DNA of 64,000 nucleotides from assembly GCF_000428985.1 (NCBI RefSeq), contig NZ_AUAZ01000003.1, positions 115,324 through 179,323 of the forward strand. Reading direction: 5' to 3'. Shown here in pieces: positions 55,026-63,628 of this stretch. Position numbers and translations under genes: made by a program. The number at the start of each line of letters is the position of its first letter. The stretch's first letter is position 1. This DNA comes from Marinobacterium litorale DSM 23545 (GTDB taxonomy: Bacteria; Pseudomonadota; Gammaproteobacteria; Pseudomonadales; Balneatricaceae). Below the pieces are notes generated by a model. The model saw only the letters and a program-made list of their open reading frames with translations, did no database searches and was not told where the DNA came from.

Positions 55026-55056
55026 GGGTTGCCGGGTGTGCAACCCTTTTTCGTTT
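55026..55056 (+). terminator. Intrinsic terminator inside the mevalonate operon leader (candidate attenuator)
   Basis: GGGTTGC - CGGGTGT - GCAACCC followed by TTTTTCGTTTT ends about 15 nt before the HMG-CoA reductase ATG and just ahead of its ribosome site (AAAGGA). A terminator here would stop any transcript entering from upstream, so operon expression requires antitermination or a promoter between it and the gene, for which there is no room. GCAGCC (54979-54984) could pair with GGTTGC of the terminator arm. Confidence 0.85.
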
Positions 55057-55070
55057 TATAAAGGACCCCC

Positions 55071-56108
55071 ATGAAGTCGCACAAAATAGTTGAAGCGCCT
55101 ATCCCGATGCGCTGGGTGGGGCCGCTGCGAATCAGCGGTAATGTGGCAGAGGGCGAAATCAGCGTCCCGCTGGCAACTTACGAGACACCGCTCTGGCCCT
55201 CGGTGGGGCGTGGCGCCCGGGTCTCCATGCTGTGCGACGAGGGTATTAAAACCACGTTGGTGGATGAGCGCATGACCCGCTCGATCCTGCTTGAGGCAGA
55301 CGATGCGCTGGCCGCTCACCAGGCGGTGGAATCGATCAAGGCGCGTCGGGATGATCTGAATGCGGTGGTGGCACAAAGCAGCCGCTTCGCTAACCTGATC
55401 GACATGCACAGCCAGATCGTCGGCAACCTGATCTACCTGCGACTCGAATTCACCACCGGTGATGCATCCGGTCACAACATGGTGACCAACGCCGCGGACA
55501 AGCTCTTTCCCTGGATTCTGGCTGAGTATCCACAGCTGCGCTATAGCTCCATTTCGGCAAATTACTGTTCCGATAAGAAAGCGACAGCGGTTAACGGCAT
55601 CCTCGGGCGCGGCAAATATGTGGTCAGCGAGATCCTGATTCCGCGTGCTATCTGCGAGCGGCGTCTGAAGACCACGCCTGAAAAAGTGGTCGACCTGAAT
55701 ATCAAGAAAAACCTGATCGGCACATTGATGGCTGGCGGGTTGCGCAGCGCGAATGCGCACTATGCCAATATGCTGCTGGCCTTTTACCTGGCCACGGGTC
55801 AGGATGCGGCCAATATCATCGAGGGGTCGCAGGGTGTTGTCCACGCCGAAGTACGCGATGGCGATCTCTACTTTTCCTGCACGCTGCCCAACCTGATCGT
55901 CGGGTCCGTTGGCAATGGCAAGGGGATCGACTTTGTCGAAGAGAATCTGGCACGCCTCGGTTGCCGGGAGGAGCGTGAGCCCGGTGCCAACGCCCGGCGT
56001 CTGGCTGCTCTATGTGCTGCCACCGTGCTGTGTGGTGAGCTGTCCCTGATGGCGGCGCAGACCAATCCGGGCGAGCTGATGGATGCCCACCTGAAACTGG
56101 AGCGCTGA
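55071..56108 (+). CDS. mvaA: Hydroxymethylglutaryl-CoA reductase
   Basis: The 345-residue enzyme lacks the membrane domain and has HMGR catalytic motifs: PLATYETPLWPS (catalytic Glu), TTGDASGHNM, SANYCSDKKATAVN (catalytic Lys), TGQDAANIIEGSQ (catalytic Asp), GSVGNGKG, and the C-terminal DAHLKLER with the catalytic His. Motif pattern is nearer class I than class II. It reduces HMG-CoA to mevalonate with NAD(P)H. Ribosome site AAAGGA lies 5 nt upstream of ATG 55071. It is the first gene of the operon; its stop overlaps the next start by 1 nt. Confidence 0.93.
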   Translation: MKSHKIVEAPIPMRWVGPLRISGNVAEGEISVPLATYETPLWPSVGRGARVSMLCDEGIKTTLVDERMTRSILLEADDALAAHQAVESIKARRDDLNAVVAQSSRFANLIDMHSQIVGNLIYLRLEFTTGDASGHNMVTNAADKLFPWILAEYPQLRYSSISANYCSDKKATAVNGILGRGKYVVSEILIPRAICERRLKTTPEKVVDLNIKKNLIGTLMAGGLRSANAHYANMLLAFYLATGQDAANIIEGSQGVVHAEVRDGDLYFSCTLPNLIVGSVGNGKGIDFVEENLARLGCREEREPGANARRLAALCAATVLCGELSLMAAQTNPGELMDAHLKLER

Positions 56109-57136
56109 TGTCTGATTCGACCAACGAGCGCAAAATCGAACATATCAGGGCGATCGAAAACGATTCGGCCACGGACCGTTGCGGCCGTTACTTTGATCGC
56201 ATCATGCTGGAACACCGTGCACTGCCTGATCTGGATCTTTCCGAGATCGATACCGCCATCGAATTTCTGGGCAAACGCCTCAGCTTTCCACTGCTGATCT
56301 CATCGATGACTGGGGGCGACCATGATCTGGTGCGCCGGATCAATCGTAACCTGGCAGAAGCCGCCGAACGTTGCGGCGTCGCCATGGCGGTGGGCTCTCA
56401 GCGCGTGATGTTCCTGCAGGAGGAAGCCCGGGCCAGCTTCGATCTGCGCCAGTTTGCGCCGACTACAGTGTTGCTCGGTAACCTGGGTGCCGTTCAGTTT
56501 AACTACGGGTTTGGCCTGGAGCAGTGTCAGGAGGCGGTTGATTGTTTGGGAGCGGATGGCCTCTATCTGCACCTGAACCCGCTGCAGGAAGCGGTGCAGC
56601 CGGAAGGCGATACCAACTTTGCCGGTGTGGCGGATCGGATCGGCGAGATACAGCAGGGCTTAAATGTACCGGTACTGCTCAAAGAGGTGGGTGTAGGCCT
56701 CTCTCCGGACGATATCGCCAGCGGCTACGCCCAGGGCGTCCGCTATTTCGATCTGGCCGGGACGGGAGGCACCTCCTGGAGTCGGATCGAGCATCACCGG
56801 CGTAACGATGGCAGTGATATCGGCCTGCGCTTTCAGGATTGGGGCGTGCCGACCCCTCTGGCTCTCAAGCGTGCCGAGCCTTGGCTGGATCGGGTGACGT
56901 TGATCGCCAGTGGCGGGCTCAGAGATGGGATTGATATGGCCAAATCTGTTATACTCGGCGCCTCGCTTTGCGGTCTGGCCGCGCCTTTCCTGCGACCGGC
57001 CACCGAGTCTGCCGATGCCGTTGTCGATGTGATCGAACGGCTCAGACGTGAATTTATAACGGCGATGTTTCTACTCGGCATGCCGGATGTTGCCACCCTG
57101 CGCAACAACCGCGCGCTGATTGTGGAAGAGCGTTAA
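56108..57136 (+). CDS. fni: Type 2 isopentenyl-diphosphate delta-isomerase (FMN)
   Basis: The 342-residue flavoprotein has ISSMTGGDHDLVRRIN and AMAVGSQRVMF (FMN binding), LYLHLNPLQEAVQPEGD (catalytic Gln and metal Glu), LLKEVGVGLSPDD, TGGTSWSRIEHHR and ASGGLRDGIDMAKSVILGA. It interconverts IPP and DMAPP and needs FMN and NADPH. The ATG overlaps the reductase stop (TGATG). The type 2 enzyme is unrelated to E. coli Idi. Confidence 0.95.
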   Translation: MSDSTNERKIEHIRAIENDSATDRCGRYFDRIMLEHRALPDLDLSEIDTAIEFLGKRLSFPLLISSMTGGDHDLVRRINRNLAEAAERCGVAMAVGSQRVMFLQEEARASFDLRQFAPTTVLLGNLGAVQFNYGFGLEQCQEAVDCLGADGLYLHLNPLQEAVQPEGDTNFAGVADRIGEIQQGLNVPVLLKEVGVGLSPDDIASGYAQGVRYFDLAGTGGTSWSRIEHHRRNDGSDIGLRFQDWGVPTPLALKRAEPWLDRVTLIASGGLRDGIDMAKSVILGASLCGLAAPFLRPATESADAVVDVIERLRREFITAMFLLGMPDVATLRNNRALIVEER

Positions 57137-57151
57137 GGATCCAAGCCAAAG

Positions 57152-58318
57152 ATGTCCGTGGGTATAGACGAAATAAGCTTTTACACGTCCAGCTACTACT
57201 TTGATCTCAGGACGCTGGCTGAAATCCAGAATACCGATCCAGAAAAGTACTATGTGGGTATCGGTCAGGAAAAGATGGGGATGGCTGCGCCGGACGAAGA
57301 TATCGTCACCATGGCCGCCAACGCTGCTCTGCCGCTGATCGAGCGTGTGGGTACGGATGCCATCAGTACTCTGATGTTCGCCACCGAAACCGGTATCGAC
57401 CAGTCCAAAGCGGCCGGTGTCTATGTGCATCGTCTGTTGGGCCTGAATGCCAACTGCCGTGTTGTCGAGCTGAAGCAGGCCTGTTACAGCGCCACGGCTG
57501 CTCTGCAGATGGCCTGTGCCCTGGTGGCCCGTGAGCCGCAGCGCAAGGTGCTGGTGATCGCTTCCGATATCGCCCGCTATGATCTGGGTACCCCCGGTGA
57601 AGCAACCCAGGGCTGTGGTGCCGTCGCCATGTTGATCAGCGCTAACCCGCGTCTGGTTAGTATCGATCCGGAAGTGGGTAATTACACCGAAGACGTGATG
57701 GATTTCTGGCGGCCCAACTACCGGGGCACCGCGCTGGTGGATGGTAAGTACTCCACCAAGATCTACCTAAAGTCACTGAAAAAGGCCTGGGAAAGCTTCC
57801 GAGAGGCGAGCCGCCTGGAGTTCGCTGATCTGTCCCGTTTCTGTTACCACCTGCCGTTCAGCCGGATGGCGCAGAAAGCCCATCAGCACCTGGCGAAACT
57901 GAATAAAGTCGGTCTTGAGCCAGAGCAGGTAGAAGCCCAGATTGAGCCGACCCTGAGCTACAACCGGACCATCGGCAACAGCTACACCGCCTCGCTCTAT
58001 ATCGGCCTCTGCTCACTGCTGGAAACCTGCCGGGATAACCTCTCCGGTCAGCGTATCGGCTTCTTCAGTTACGGCTCTGGCTGCGTGGCCGAGTTCTTCA
58101 GTGGAACCGTGCGTGAAGGGTATGCCGAGCATCTGCATCGTGAGCGTCATCGCCAGATGCTGGATGCCCGCGAGAGCCTGAGCCATGAAGAATACCTGAA
58201 GCTTTATCACTACCCGAACCCCACCGACGGCGGTGAACATGAGATGCCCCATGTGACCCGCGGGCGTTTCCGTCTGGCGGCCATTTCCCACCACAAACGC
58301 GAATACGTGCCCTGCTGA
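57152..58318 (+). CDS. mvaS: Hydroxymethylglutaryl-CoA synthase
   Basis: The 388-residue thiolase-fold enzyme has AANAALPLIERVG (catalytic Glu near residue 60-65), the nucleophile in VVELKQACYSATAALQMA, and the catalytic His in FCYHLPFSRMAQKAH. A C-terminal GFFSYGSGCVAEFF completes it. It condenses acetoacetyl-CoA with acetyl-CoA. No thiolase gene is in the operon, so acetoacetyl-CoA must come from elsewhere. It starts 15 nt after fni. Confidence 0.96.
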   Translation: MSVGIDEISFYTSSYYFDLRTLAEIQNTDPEKYYVGIGQEKMGMAAPDEDIVTMAANAALPLIERVGTDAISTLMFATETGIDQSKAAGVYVHRLLGLNANCRVVELKQACYSATAALQMACALVAREPQRKVLVIASDIARYDLGTPGEATQGCGAVAMLISANPRLVSIDPEVGNYTEDVMDFWRPNYRGTALVDGKYSTKIYLKSLKKAWESFREASRLEFADLSRFCYHLPFSRMAQKAHQHLAKLNKVGLEPEQVEAQIEPTLSYNRTIGNSYTASLYIGLCSLLETCRDNLSGQRIGFFSYGSGCVAEFFSGTVREGYAEHLHRERHRQMLDARESLSHEEYLKLYHYPNPTDGGEHEMPHVTRGRFRLAAISHHKREYVPC

Positions 58319-59322
58319 TGAGAGTTGCCTGCGCTCCAGGCAAGGTGATCCTGAGCGGCGAACATGCTGTGGTTTACGGTGCGCCGGCGCTTGCGCTGGC
58401 GGTAGACCGCCATATGCGGGTCTACTACGAGCCGGATAAACTGCCGCGCCTGAGCTGGCACGCTCAGGAGCGCACCCACGTGCTGGGGCTTGATAAATTC
58501 TCCGCCCTGCGTCGACGCCTGGACAGCCATTTTGACCGCTATCTCCGGGGAGAGCTCTCCGTTACCCAGATCCTGCGCAAGCCCGCTGAGCTTGCGTTCT
58601 ACGCCGTGGATATGGCACGGATGCTGTCAGGGCTGGAGCATCTTCCGCGCGGCAGTGTACGCATCGATTCCGATATACCCATCGGTGCCGGTATGGGCTC
58701 ATCGGCGGCGTTGATTGCCGCGCTACTGACACTCTTTGGCCAGGTCGATGATCTGGATGAACTGATCAGGCAGGTGCATCATTGCGAACGGCTGCAGCAT
58801 GGCCGGGGCAGCCTGATCGATGCAGCCACGGTCTGCAGCGGCGGGCTGGTCCGGCTTCAGGAGGGAAAGATATCCCGGCTGGATACGGAGTCGATGGATC
58901 TGGGGAAAGGATGGTTCTGGGTGTTTACCGGCACGCCAGCATCGAGCACCGGTGCCTGTGTGGAGCGTGTCCGTCGCGGTTTCGAGCATTCCGCCATCTG
59001 GTCTGAATACAGTGATATCACACAACAGATCGAGACGGCCCTGCTGTCAGGAGAGCCGGTTATGGAGCTGATTCGTGCCAACCACCGGCTGCTGACGCGG
59101 ATCGGAGTGGTACCGGCGCCATTGGTGCGATTCGCCGAGCAGGTTGAGCAACACGGCGGAGCGGCCAAGATCGCCGGCGCCGGGTCCGTGTCGGGCGACA
59201 GCGGCGGACTGATGTTGCTCTGGTTGCCGGAAGGGACGCCTGCGGATCTGAGCCTGTTACCGGACTGGCATTGGGGTGAGCTGAAAGAGGAGAAGTCAGG
59301 TGTCCGAGTCATCGATACTTGA
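58318..59322 (+). CDS. mvk: Mevalonate kinase (GHMP)
   Basis: The 334-residue GHMP kinase starts MRVACAPGKVILSGEHAVVYGAPALA, the mevalonate-kinase-type motif 1. GAGMGSSAALIAALL is the phosphate loop, RGSLIDAATVCSGGL holds the catalytic-type Asp, and a C-terminal AKIAGAGSVSGDSGG is motif 3. It phosphorylates mevalonate at position 5. ATG overlaps the mvaS stop by 1 nt (TGATG), and its own end overlaps the next kinase gene by 23 nt. Confidence 0.88.
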   Translation: MRVACAPGKVILSGEHAVVYGAPALALAVDRHMRVYYEPDKLPRLSWHAQERTHVLGLDKFSALRRRLDSHFDRYLRGELSVTQILRKPAELAFYAVDMARMLSGLEHLPRGSVRIDSDIPIGAGMGSSAALIAALLTLFGQVDDLDELIRQVHHCERLQHGRGSLIDAATVCSGGLVRLQEGKISRLDTESMDLGKGWFWVFTGTPASSTGACVERVRRGFEHSAIWSEYSDITQQIETALLSGEPVMELIRANHRLLTRIGVVPAPLVRFAEQVEQHGGAAKIAGAGSVSGDSGGLMLLWLPEGTPADLSLLPDWHWGELKEEKSGVRVIDT

Positions 59323-60250
59323 AGCCAGCGCCCCCGGCAGCATTATGCTGATGGGCGAACATGCCGTACTCAGAGGCGCCACGGCACTGGCCTGTGCCGT
59401 AGACCGCTATATCCATATCCGTTTGGCGCCGCGCAATGACCGTCAGGTCAATATCAGCAGCGCTCTGGGTGACTACAGCGCCACGCTGGAGCATCTTCCG
59501 GATGATGTACACCTCAGCTTTGTCGTAGCGGCGCTGCAGTCCTGGAGAGAGGTACTGCCGGGCGGTTTTGATCTGAGTATCCAATCAGAGTTTTCCCATA
59601 CCCTGGGGCTGGGCTCATCCGCCGCCGTGGTGGCGGCGCTGACGGCGCTGCTCGATCGTTTCGCCGGTACCGGACTGACCCGCGAGCAGCAGTTCGATCG
59701 TGCCCTGAAGGTAATCCACCAGGTTCAGAACGGCCGGGGCTCCGGCACCGATCTGGCCGCCAGCCTCTACGGCGGCGTGATCGCGTACCGCGTGAACCCG
59801 CGCCAGTTACGGCCCCTGAAAGGGCTGCCGACGCTGGGCTTGTGGTACGTGGGATACAAGATGAAAACACCAGAGGTGCTGGCGCTGGTGGAGCGCAAAA
59901 GCCAACGTTATCCCAGCCTGTACGAGGGGCTTGATCGGCTGATGGCCCAGTGCAGTGAAAAAACCGCCCAGGCGGTGGATGCCGAAGACTGGAGTGCCAC
60001 CGGTGAGCTGATGAATCTGTATCAGGGGCTGATGGATGCACTGGGGGTCAATGACGCCCGGTTGTCTGAGCTGGTTTATGCCCTGCGTGCACAGGACGGC
60101 GTCTGGGGCGCTAAAATATCGGGGTCGGGTTTGGGTGACTGTGTGGTGTGCCTGGGGGAAGCCGGTGATCTGGACTTGCCCTATGAGCGGATCGCGGTTG
60201 GCGTATCGGCGCCCGGCGTTCGTATTACCACCGTTGAAGCGGGAGATTAA
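59300..60250 (+). CDS. Second GHMP kinase, probable phosphomevalonate kinase
   Basis: The 316-residue GHMP kinase starts at GTG 59300 with SAPGSIMLMGEHAVLRGATALA (motif 1). It continues with TLGLGSSAAVVAAL (motif 2), GRGSGTDLAASLYGGVIAYR, and KISGSGLGDCVV (motif 3). Overall similarity is to mevalonate kinase, but the DLAASLYGG segment resembles phosphomevalonate kinases, and this is the only gene in the operon that could fill that step. It overlaps the previous gene by 23 nt. Confidence 0.7.
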   Translation: MSESSILEASAPGSIMLMGEHAVLRGATALACAVDRYIHIRLAPRNDRQVNISSALGDYSATLEHLPDDVHLSFVVAALQSWREVLPGGFDLSIQSEFSHTLGLGSSAAVVAALTALLDRFAGTGLTREQQFDRALKVIHQVQNGRGSGTDLAASLYGGVIAYRVNPRQLRPLKGLPTLGLWYVGYKMKTPEVLALVERKSQRYPSLYEGLDRLMAQCSEKTAQAVDAEDWSATGELMNLYQGLMDALGVNDARLSELVYALRAQDGVWGAKISGSGLGDCVVCLGEAGDLDLPYERIAVGVSAPGVRITTVEAGD

Positions 60251-60255
60251 GCACA

Positions 60256-61251
60256 ATGGATAAGCGCGAGTTCATGCAGGCTCATCTGCCCGCTGTCGGT
60301 AGTGTGCGTGGCAGCCGTGAACACTTTGCACCCAGTAACATTGCGTTGTGCAAATATTGGGGCAAGCGGGACGCCCAGCTCAATCTCCCGGTCAACGCCT
60401 CGCTCTCGGTGTCATTGGGACATTTGGGAACGCGGACCCGGGTCGAGCCGCTGGATGCGCCCCAGGACAGCGTCTACCTGAACGGTCGCCTGCAGGGCGC
60501 GGACAGCCGTTTCGCCCAGCGGGTGAGTGCATTTATCGATCTGTTTCGCATGGGCCAACCGGAGCAGATGTTCCGGGTCGATACCGACAACAACATCCCC
60601 ACCGCAGCGGGGCTGGCGTCCTCTGCATCGGGCTTCGCAGCACTGACCCGGGCGATGGATGAAGCCTATGGCCTGGGGATGAGCGACACCGAGCTTTCCG
60701 TTATCGCCCGCTTGGGCAGCGGCAGTGCCTGCCGGTCTCTGTTCGAAGGGTTTGTCGAGTGGCAGATGGGCGTGCGGGAAGATGGTCTGGACAGCCATGC
60801 CATTCCGGTTGATAAGCCCTGGCCCGGGCTCTGTGTTGGGTTGGTTAAGGTGGATGAGCGTGAAAAGCGGGTGGATTCCCGCGCCGGGATGCAGCGCACC
60901 AAGGAGACCGCTCACCTCTATCAGAGCTGGCCGCTTCAGGCCGGGGCCGATCTGGCTAAACTGCACAATGCGCTGGACGAGCGTGACTTTGGCCTGCTGG
61001 GGGCAGTTGCAGAACAGAATGCGCTGTCGATGCACGCCACCATGATCGCCTCCTGGCCGCCGCTGCTCTACTGGCAGCCGGATACCGTGGCGGCCATGCA
61101 CAGGGTCTGGGCGCTGCGCGAAGAGGGGCTGGCGCTCTACTTCACCATGGATGCAGGCCCCAACCTTAAATTACTGTTCGAATCCGCTTCGCAGGCGGCG
61201 GTGGAAGCGGCGTTTCCTGGCCTGGAAGTCATCAAGCCGTTCGGCGACTAG
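60256..61251 (+). CDS. mvaD: Diphosphomevalonate decarboxylase
   Basis: The 331-residue enzyme has SNIALCKYWGKRDAQLNLPV (ATP and substrate contacts), SVSLGHLGTRT, TAAGLASSASGFAALT (phosphate loop), GSGSACRSLFEGFVEW, and MDAGPNLKLLFES with the catalytic-type Asp. It converts mevalonate 5-diphosphate to IPP with loss of CO2. It starts 5 nt after the second kinase gene and completes the pathway. Confidence 0.95.
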   Translation: MDKREFMQAHLPAVGSVRGSREHFAPSNIALCKYWGKRDAQLNLPVNASLSVSLGHLGTRTRVEPLDAPQDSVYLNGRLQGADSRFAQRVSAFIDLFRMGQPEQMFRVDTDNNIPTAAGLASSASGFAALTRAMDEAYGLGMSDTELSVIARLGSGSACRSLFEGFVEWQMGVREDGLDSHAIPVDKPWPGLCVGLVKVDEREKRVDSRAGMQRTKETAHLYQSWPLQAGADLAKLHNALDERDFGLLGAVAEQNALSMHATMIASWPPLLYWQPDTVAAMHRVWALREEGLALYFTMDAGPNLKLLFESASQAAVEAAFPGLEVIKPFGD

Positions 61252-61253
61252 GT

Positions 61254-63578
61254 GTGGATGGATTTATCCTCACCCGCCACCAACGGGATGAAGGCAACCG
61301 GCTTGAGCTGAGTTACTGGCTGCTGACCGATCAAGGTGCCCACTGCGTTAGGGTTCAGGGCGAGGAGGCTGTATTCTTCCTGCCCACCGAGTATGAGGAA
61401 CAGGCAACGGCTTGTCTGTCCGGTCGCACCGGCTGGCGTCTTAACCCGTTACCTTTGCGTGATCTTCAACAACGTCCTGTCTCAGCGCTTTACTGCACCA
61501 CCCTGGCACTCTGGCGGGAGGCGGTAGCCCGCCTCGCAGAAGCCCATATTCCCACCATGGAGGAGGATATCCGTCCGGTGGATCGCTACCTGATGGAGCG
61601 CTACATCAACGGCGGGGCGCGGGCAGGGGAGCAGGATGGCCGGGTGCGGCTGGCAGCTTCGGACTACGTACCGCGTTTTCGTACACTCTCACTGGATATC
61701 GAAACCACCCTGCGGGCAGACCGCATCCTCTCGGTCGCCTTGCAGGGGGAGGGGCTGGAGCAGGTCTGGATCAATGGTGCCGCGCCTCGGGTAGAGGGCG
61801 TCTACGGCTGCCGCAATGAGCGCGAACTGCTGCAACGGGTGGTGGAGTCGATCACCGCATACGATCCGGATCTGTTGATCGGCTGGAATGTGATCGGGTT
61901 TGATCTGCGTGTGCTTCAGGCCCGTGCCGAGGCCTGCAATGTATCACTGACACTGGGGCGCGATGGCTCCACGCCGTTGGTCGACCGTGCCGCCAATGGG
62001 CGCTGGTATGCCCGCATCCCCGGCCGCGTTGTGCTGGACGGCATCGATACCCTGAAAGGCGCCACCTGGCGTTTTGAGCGCTACGGCCTGGAGTACGTGG
62101 CCCGCGAGCTGCTGGGCCGGGGTAAGGCGATAGAGAAGGTGAACGACCGTGGCGAAGAGATTCAGCGCCTGTACCGGGAAGATCGGCGTGCTTTGGCGCA
62201 TTACAACCTGGAAGACTGCCGCCTGGTAACGGAGATATTCCAAAAGGCCGGTCTGATCGAATACCTGGTTGAGCGCGCACGCCTGACTGGTCTTGCACTG
62301 GATAAAGTGGGTGGCTCCCAGCAGGCGTTCGATAACCTCTACCTGCCGGACCTGCACCGTGAAGGCTATGTCGCCCCCCAGTACGCATCCGGTCGCTCCG
62401 ATCTGGAGATACCCGGTGGTTTTGTGATGGACTCCAAACCGGGGCTCTATCGGCATATTCTGGTGTTGGATTTTAAAAGCCTGTACCCCAGTATTATCCG
62501 CACCTTCTGCATCGATCCGCTGGGCCTGTCCCAGGGGTTGCTTGAGAGTGCTAGTCCCGAGGATCTGGTGCCGGGATACCACGGCGCAATCTTCTCCCGC
62601 TCCCGCGCATTGCTCCCCACGATTATCGAACGCCTCTGGCAGGCGAGGGACAGGGCCAAGGCTGAGGGTAACAGCGCGCTTTCCCAGGCGATCAAAATCC
62701 AGATGAACGCCTGCTACGGGGTGCTGGGCTCACGTATCTGCCGCTTTTTCGATCAACGCCTCTCCGGCTCCATTACCCGGCGCGGCCATCAGATCCTCAC
62801 CCAGACTGCCGAACGCATCGAGGTCCACCACGGCCATCAGGTGATCTACGGTGATACCGACTCGGTATTCGTCTGGCTGGGAGATGACTGGCATGACCAA
62901 GATACGACCGACTATGGCCAGAAACTGGCGGCGGATCTGACCGGCTGGTGGGCCGAGCAACTACAGCAGCGGTTTCAGCTTGAAAGCGCCCTGGAGCTGC
63001 AGTTTGAAGCCCATTACGAACGCTTCCTGATGCCACGGATGCGCCATAGCGAGAAGGGCAGTAAAAAGCGTTACGCCGGACTGAAGCGGCAGCCGAGTGG
63101 CCCGCCGGAGTTGGTGTTTCGCGGACTGGAGTCGGTGCGTACCGATTGGACCGCGCTGGCGCGAGAGTTTCAGCGCGAACTGTACGACCGTATCTTCCAT
63201 GACCGGCCCTATCAGGAACTTATCCACCGGACGGTGTCCGATCTACAGGCGGGCCGGTGTGATGATGCGCTGGTCTACCATCGGCGCTTGCGACAGCCGC
63301 TGGATGCCTATGTGCGTAACCAGCCGCCCCATGTGCGAGCGGCACGCCGACTAGAGGCACAGCGGCAGGCGCAAGGCTTACCGCCCGCCTTTCAGGTTGG
63401 GGACAGTGTCGGCTACGTGATAACCGTAAACGGGCCGGAACCGGCGGAAAGCCGCAGCTCGCCCATCGACTACCAACACTACATCGACAAGCAGCTTTTA
63501 CCCGTGGCAGACAGCATACTGCCCTTTATCGGGGAAGGATTCGAGACACTCACCGCGCCCCAGATTGGTCTCTTTTGA
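61254..63578 (+). CDS. polB: DNA polymerase II
   Basis: The 774-residue family B polymerase has the proofreading motifs LSLDIETTL (Exo I), LIGWNVIGFDLRVLQ (Exo II) and YNLEDCRLV (Exo III). The polymerase motifs are LDFKSLYPSIIRTF (A), KIQMNACYGVLGS (B) and YGDTDSVFVW (C); all catalytic acids are present. Pol II restarts or bypasses at lesions and is SOS-induced in E. coli. GTG 61254 is only 2 nt after the mvaD stop, so it is read with the mevalonate operon. No LexA box was seen because there is no room for a promoter directly ahead. Confidence 0.97.
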   Translation: MDGFILTRHQRDEGNRLELSYWLLTDQGAHCVRVQGEEAVFFLPTEYEEQATACLSGRTGWRLNPLPLRDLQQRPVSALYCTTLALWREAVARLAEAHIPTMEEDIRPVDRYLMERYINGGARAGEQDGRVRLAASDYVPRFRTLSLDIETTLRADRILSVALQGEGLEQVWINGAAPRVEGVYGCRNERELLQRVVESITAYDPDLLIGWNVIGFDLRVLQARAEACNVSLTLGRDGSTPLVDRAANGRWYARIPGRVVLDGIDTLKGATWRFERYGLEYVARELLGRGKAIEKVNDRGEEIQRLYREDRRALAHYNLEDCRLVTEIFQKAGLIEYLVERARLTGLALDKVGGSQQAFDNLYLPDLHREGYVAPQYASGRSDLEIPGGFVMDSKPGLYRHILVLDFKSLYPSIIRTFCIDPLGLSQGLLESASPEDLVPGYHGAIFSRSRALLPTIIERLWQARDRAKAEGNSALSQAIKIQMNACYGVLGSRICRFFDQRLSGSITRRGHQILTQTAERIEVHHGHQVIYGDTDSVFVWLGDDWHDQDTTDYGQKLAADLTGWWAEQLQQRFQLESALELQFEAHYERFLMPRMRHSEKGSKKRYAGLKRQPSGPPELVFRGLESVRTDWTALAREFQRELYDRIFHDRPYQELIHRTVSDLQAGRCDDALVYHRRLRQPLDAYVRNQPPHVRAARRLEAQRQAQGLPPAFQVGDSVGYVITVNGPEPAESRSSPIDYQHYIDKQLLPVADSILPFIGEGFETLTAPQIGLF

Positions 63579-63628
63579 GTCCGCTGGCGTAAGATAGGGT
63601 AAACAGAGAGAGGAGAAACCGCCCACCC

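Noticed and set aside
61944-62582. 212-codon frame opposite polB
   Set aside because: Overlaps the intact polymerase and exonuclease motifs of polB and resembles nothing known.
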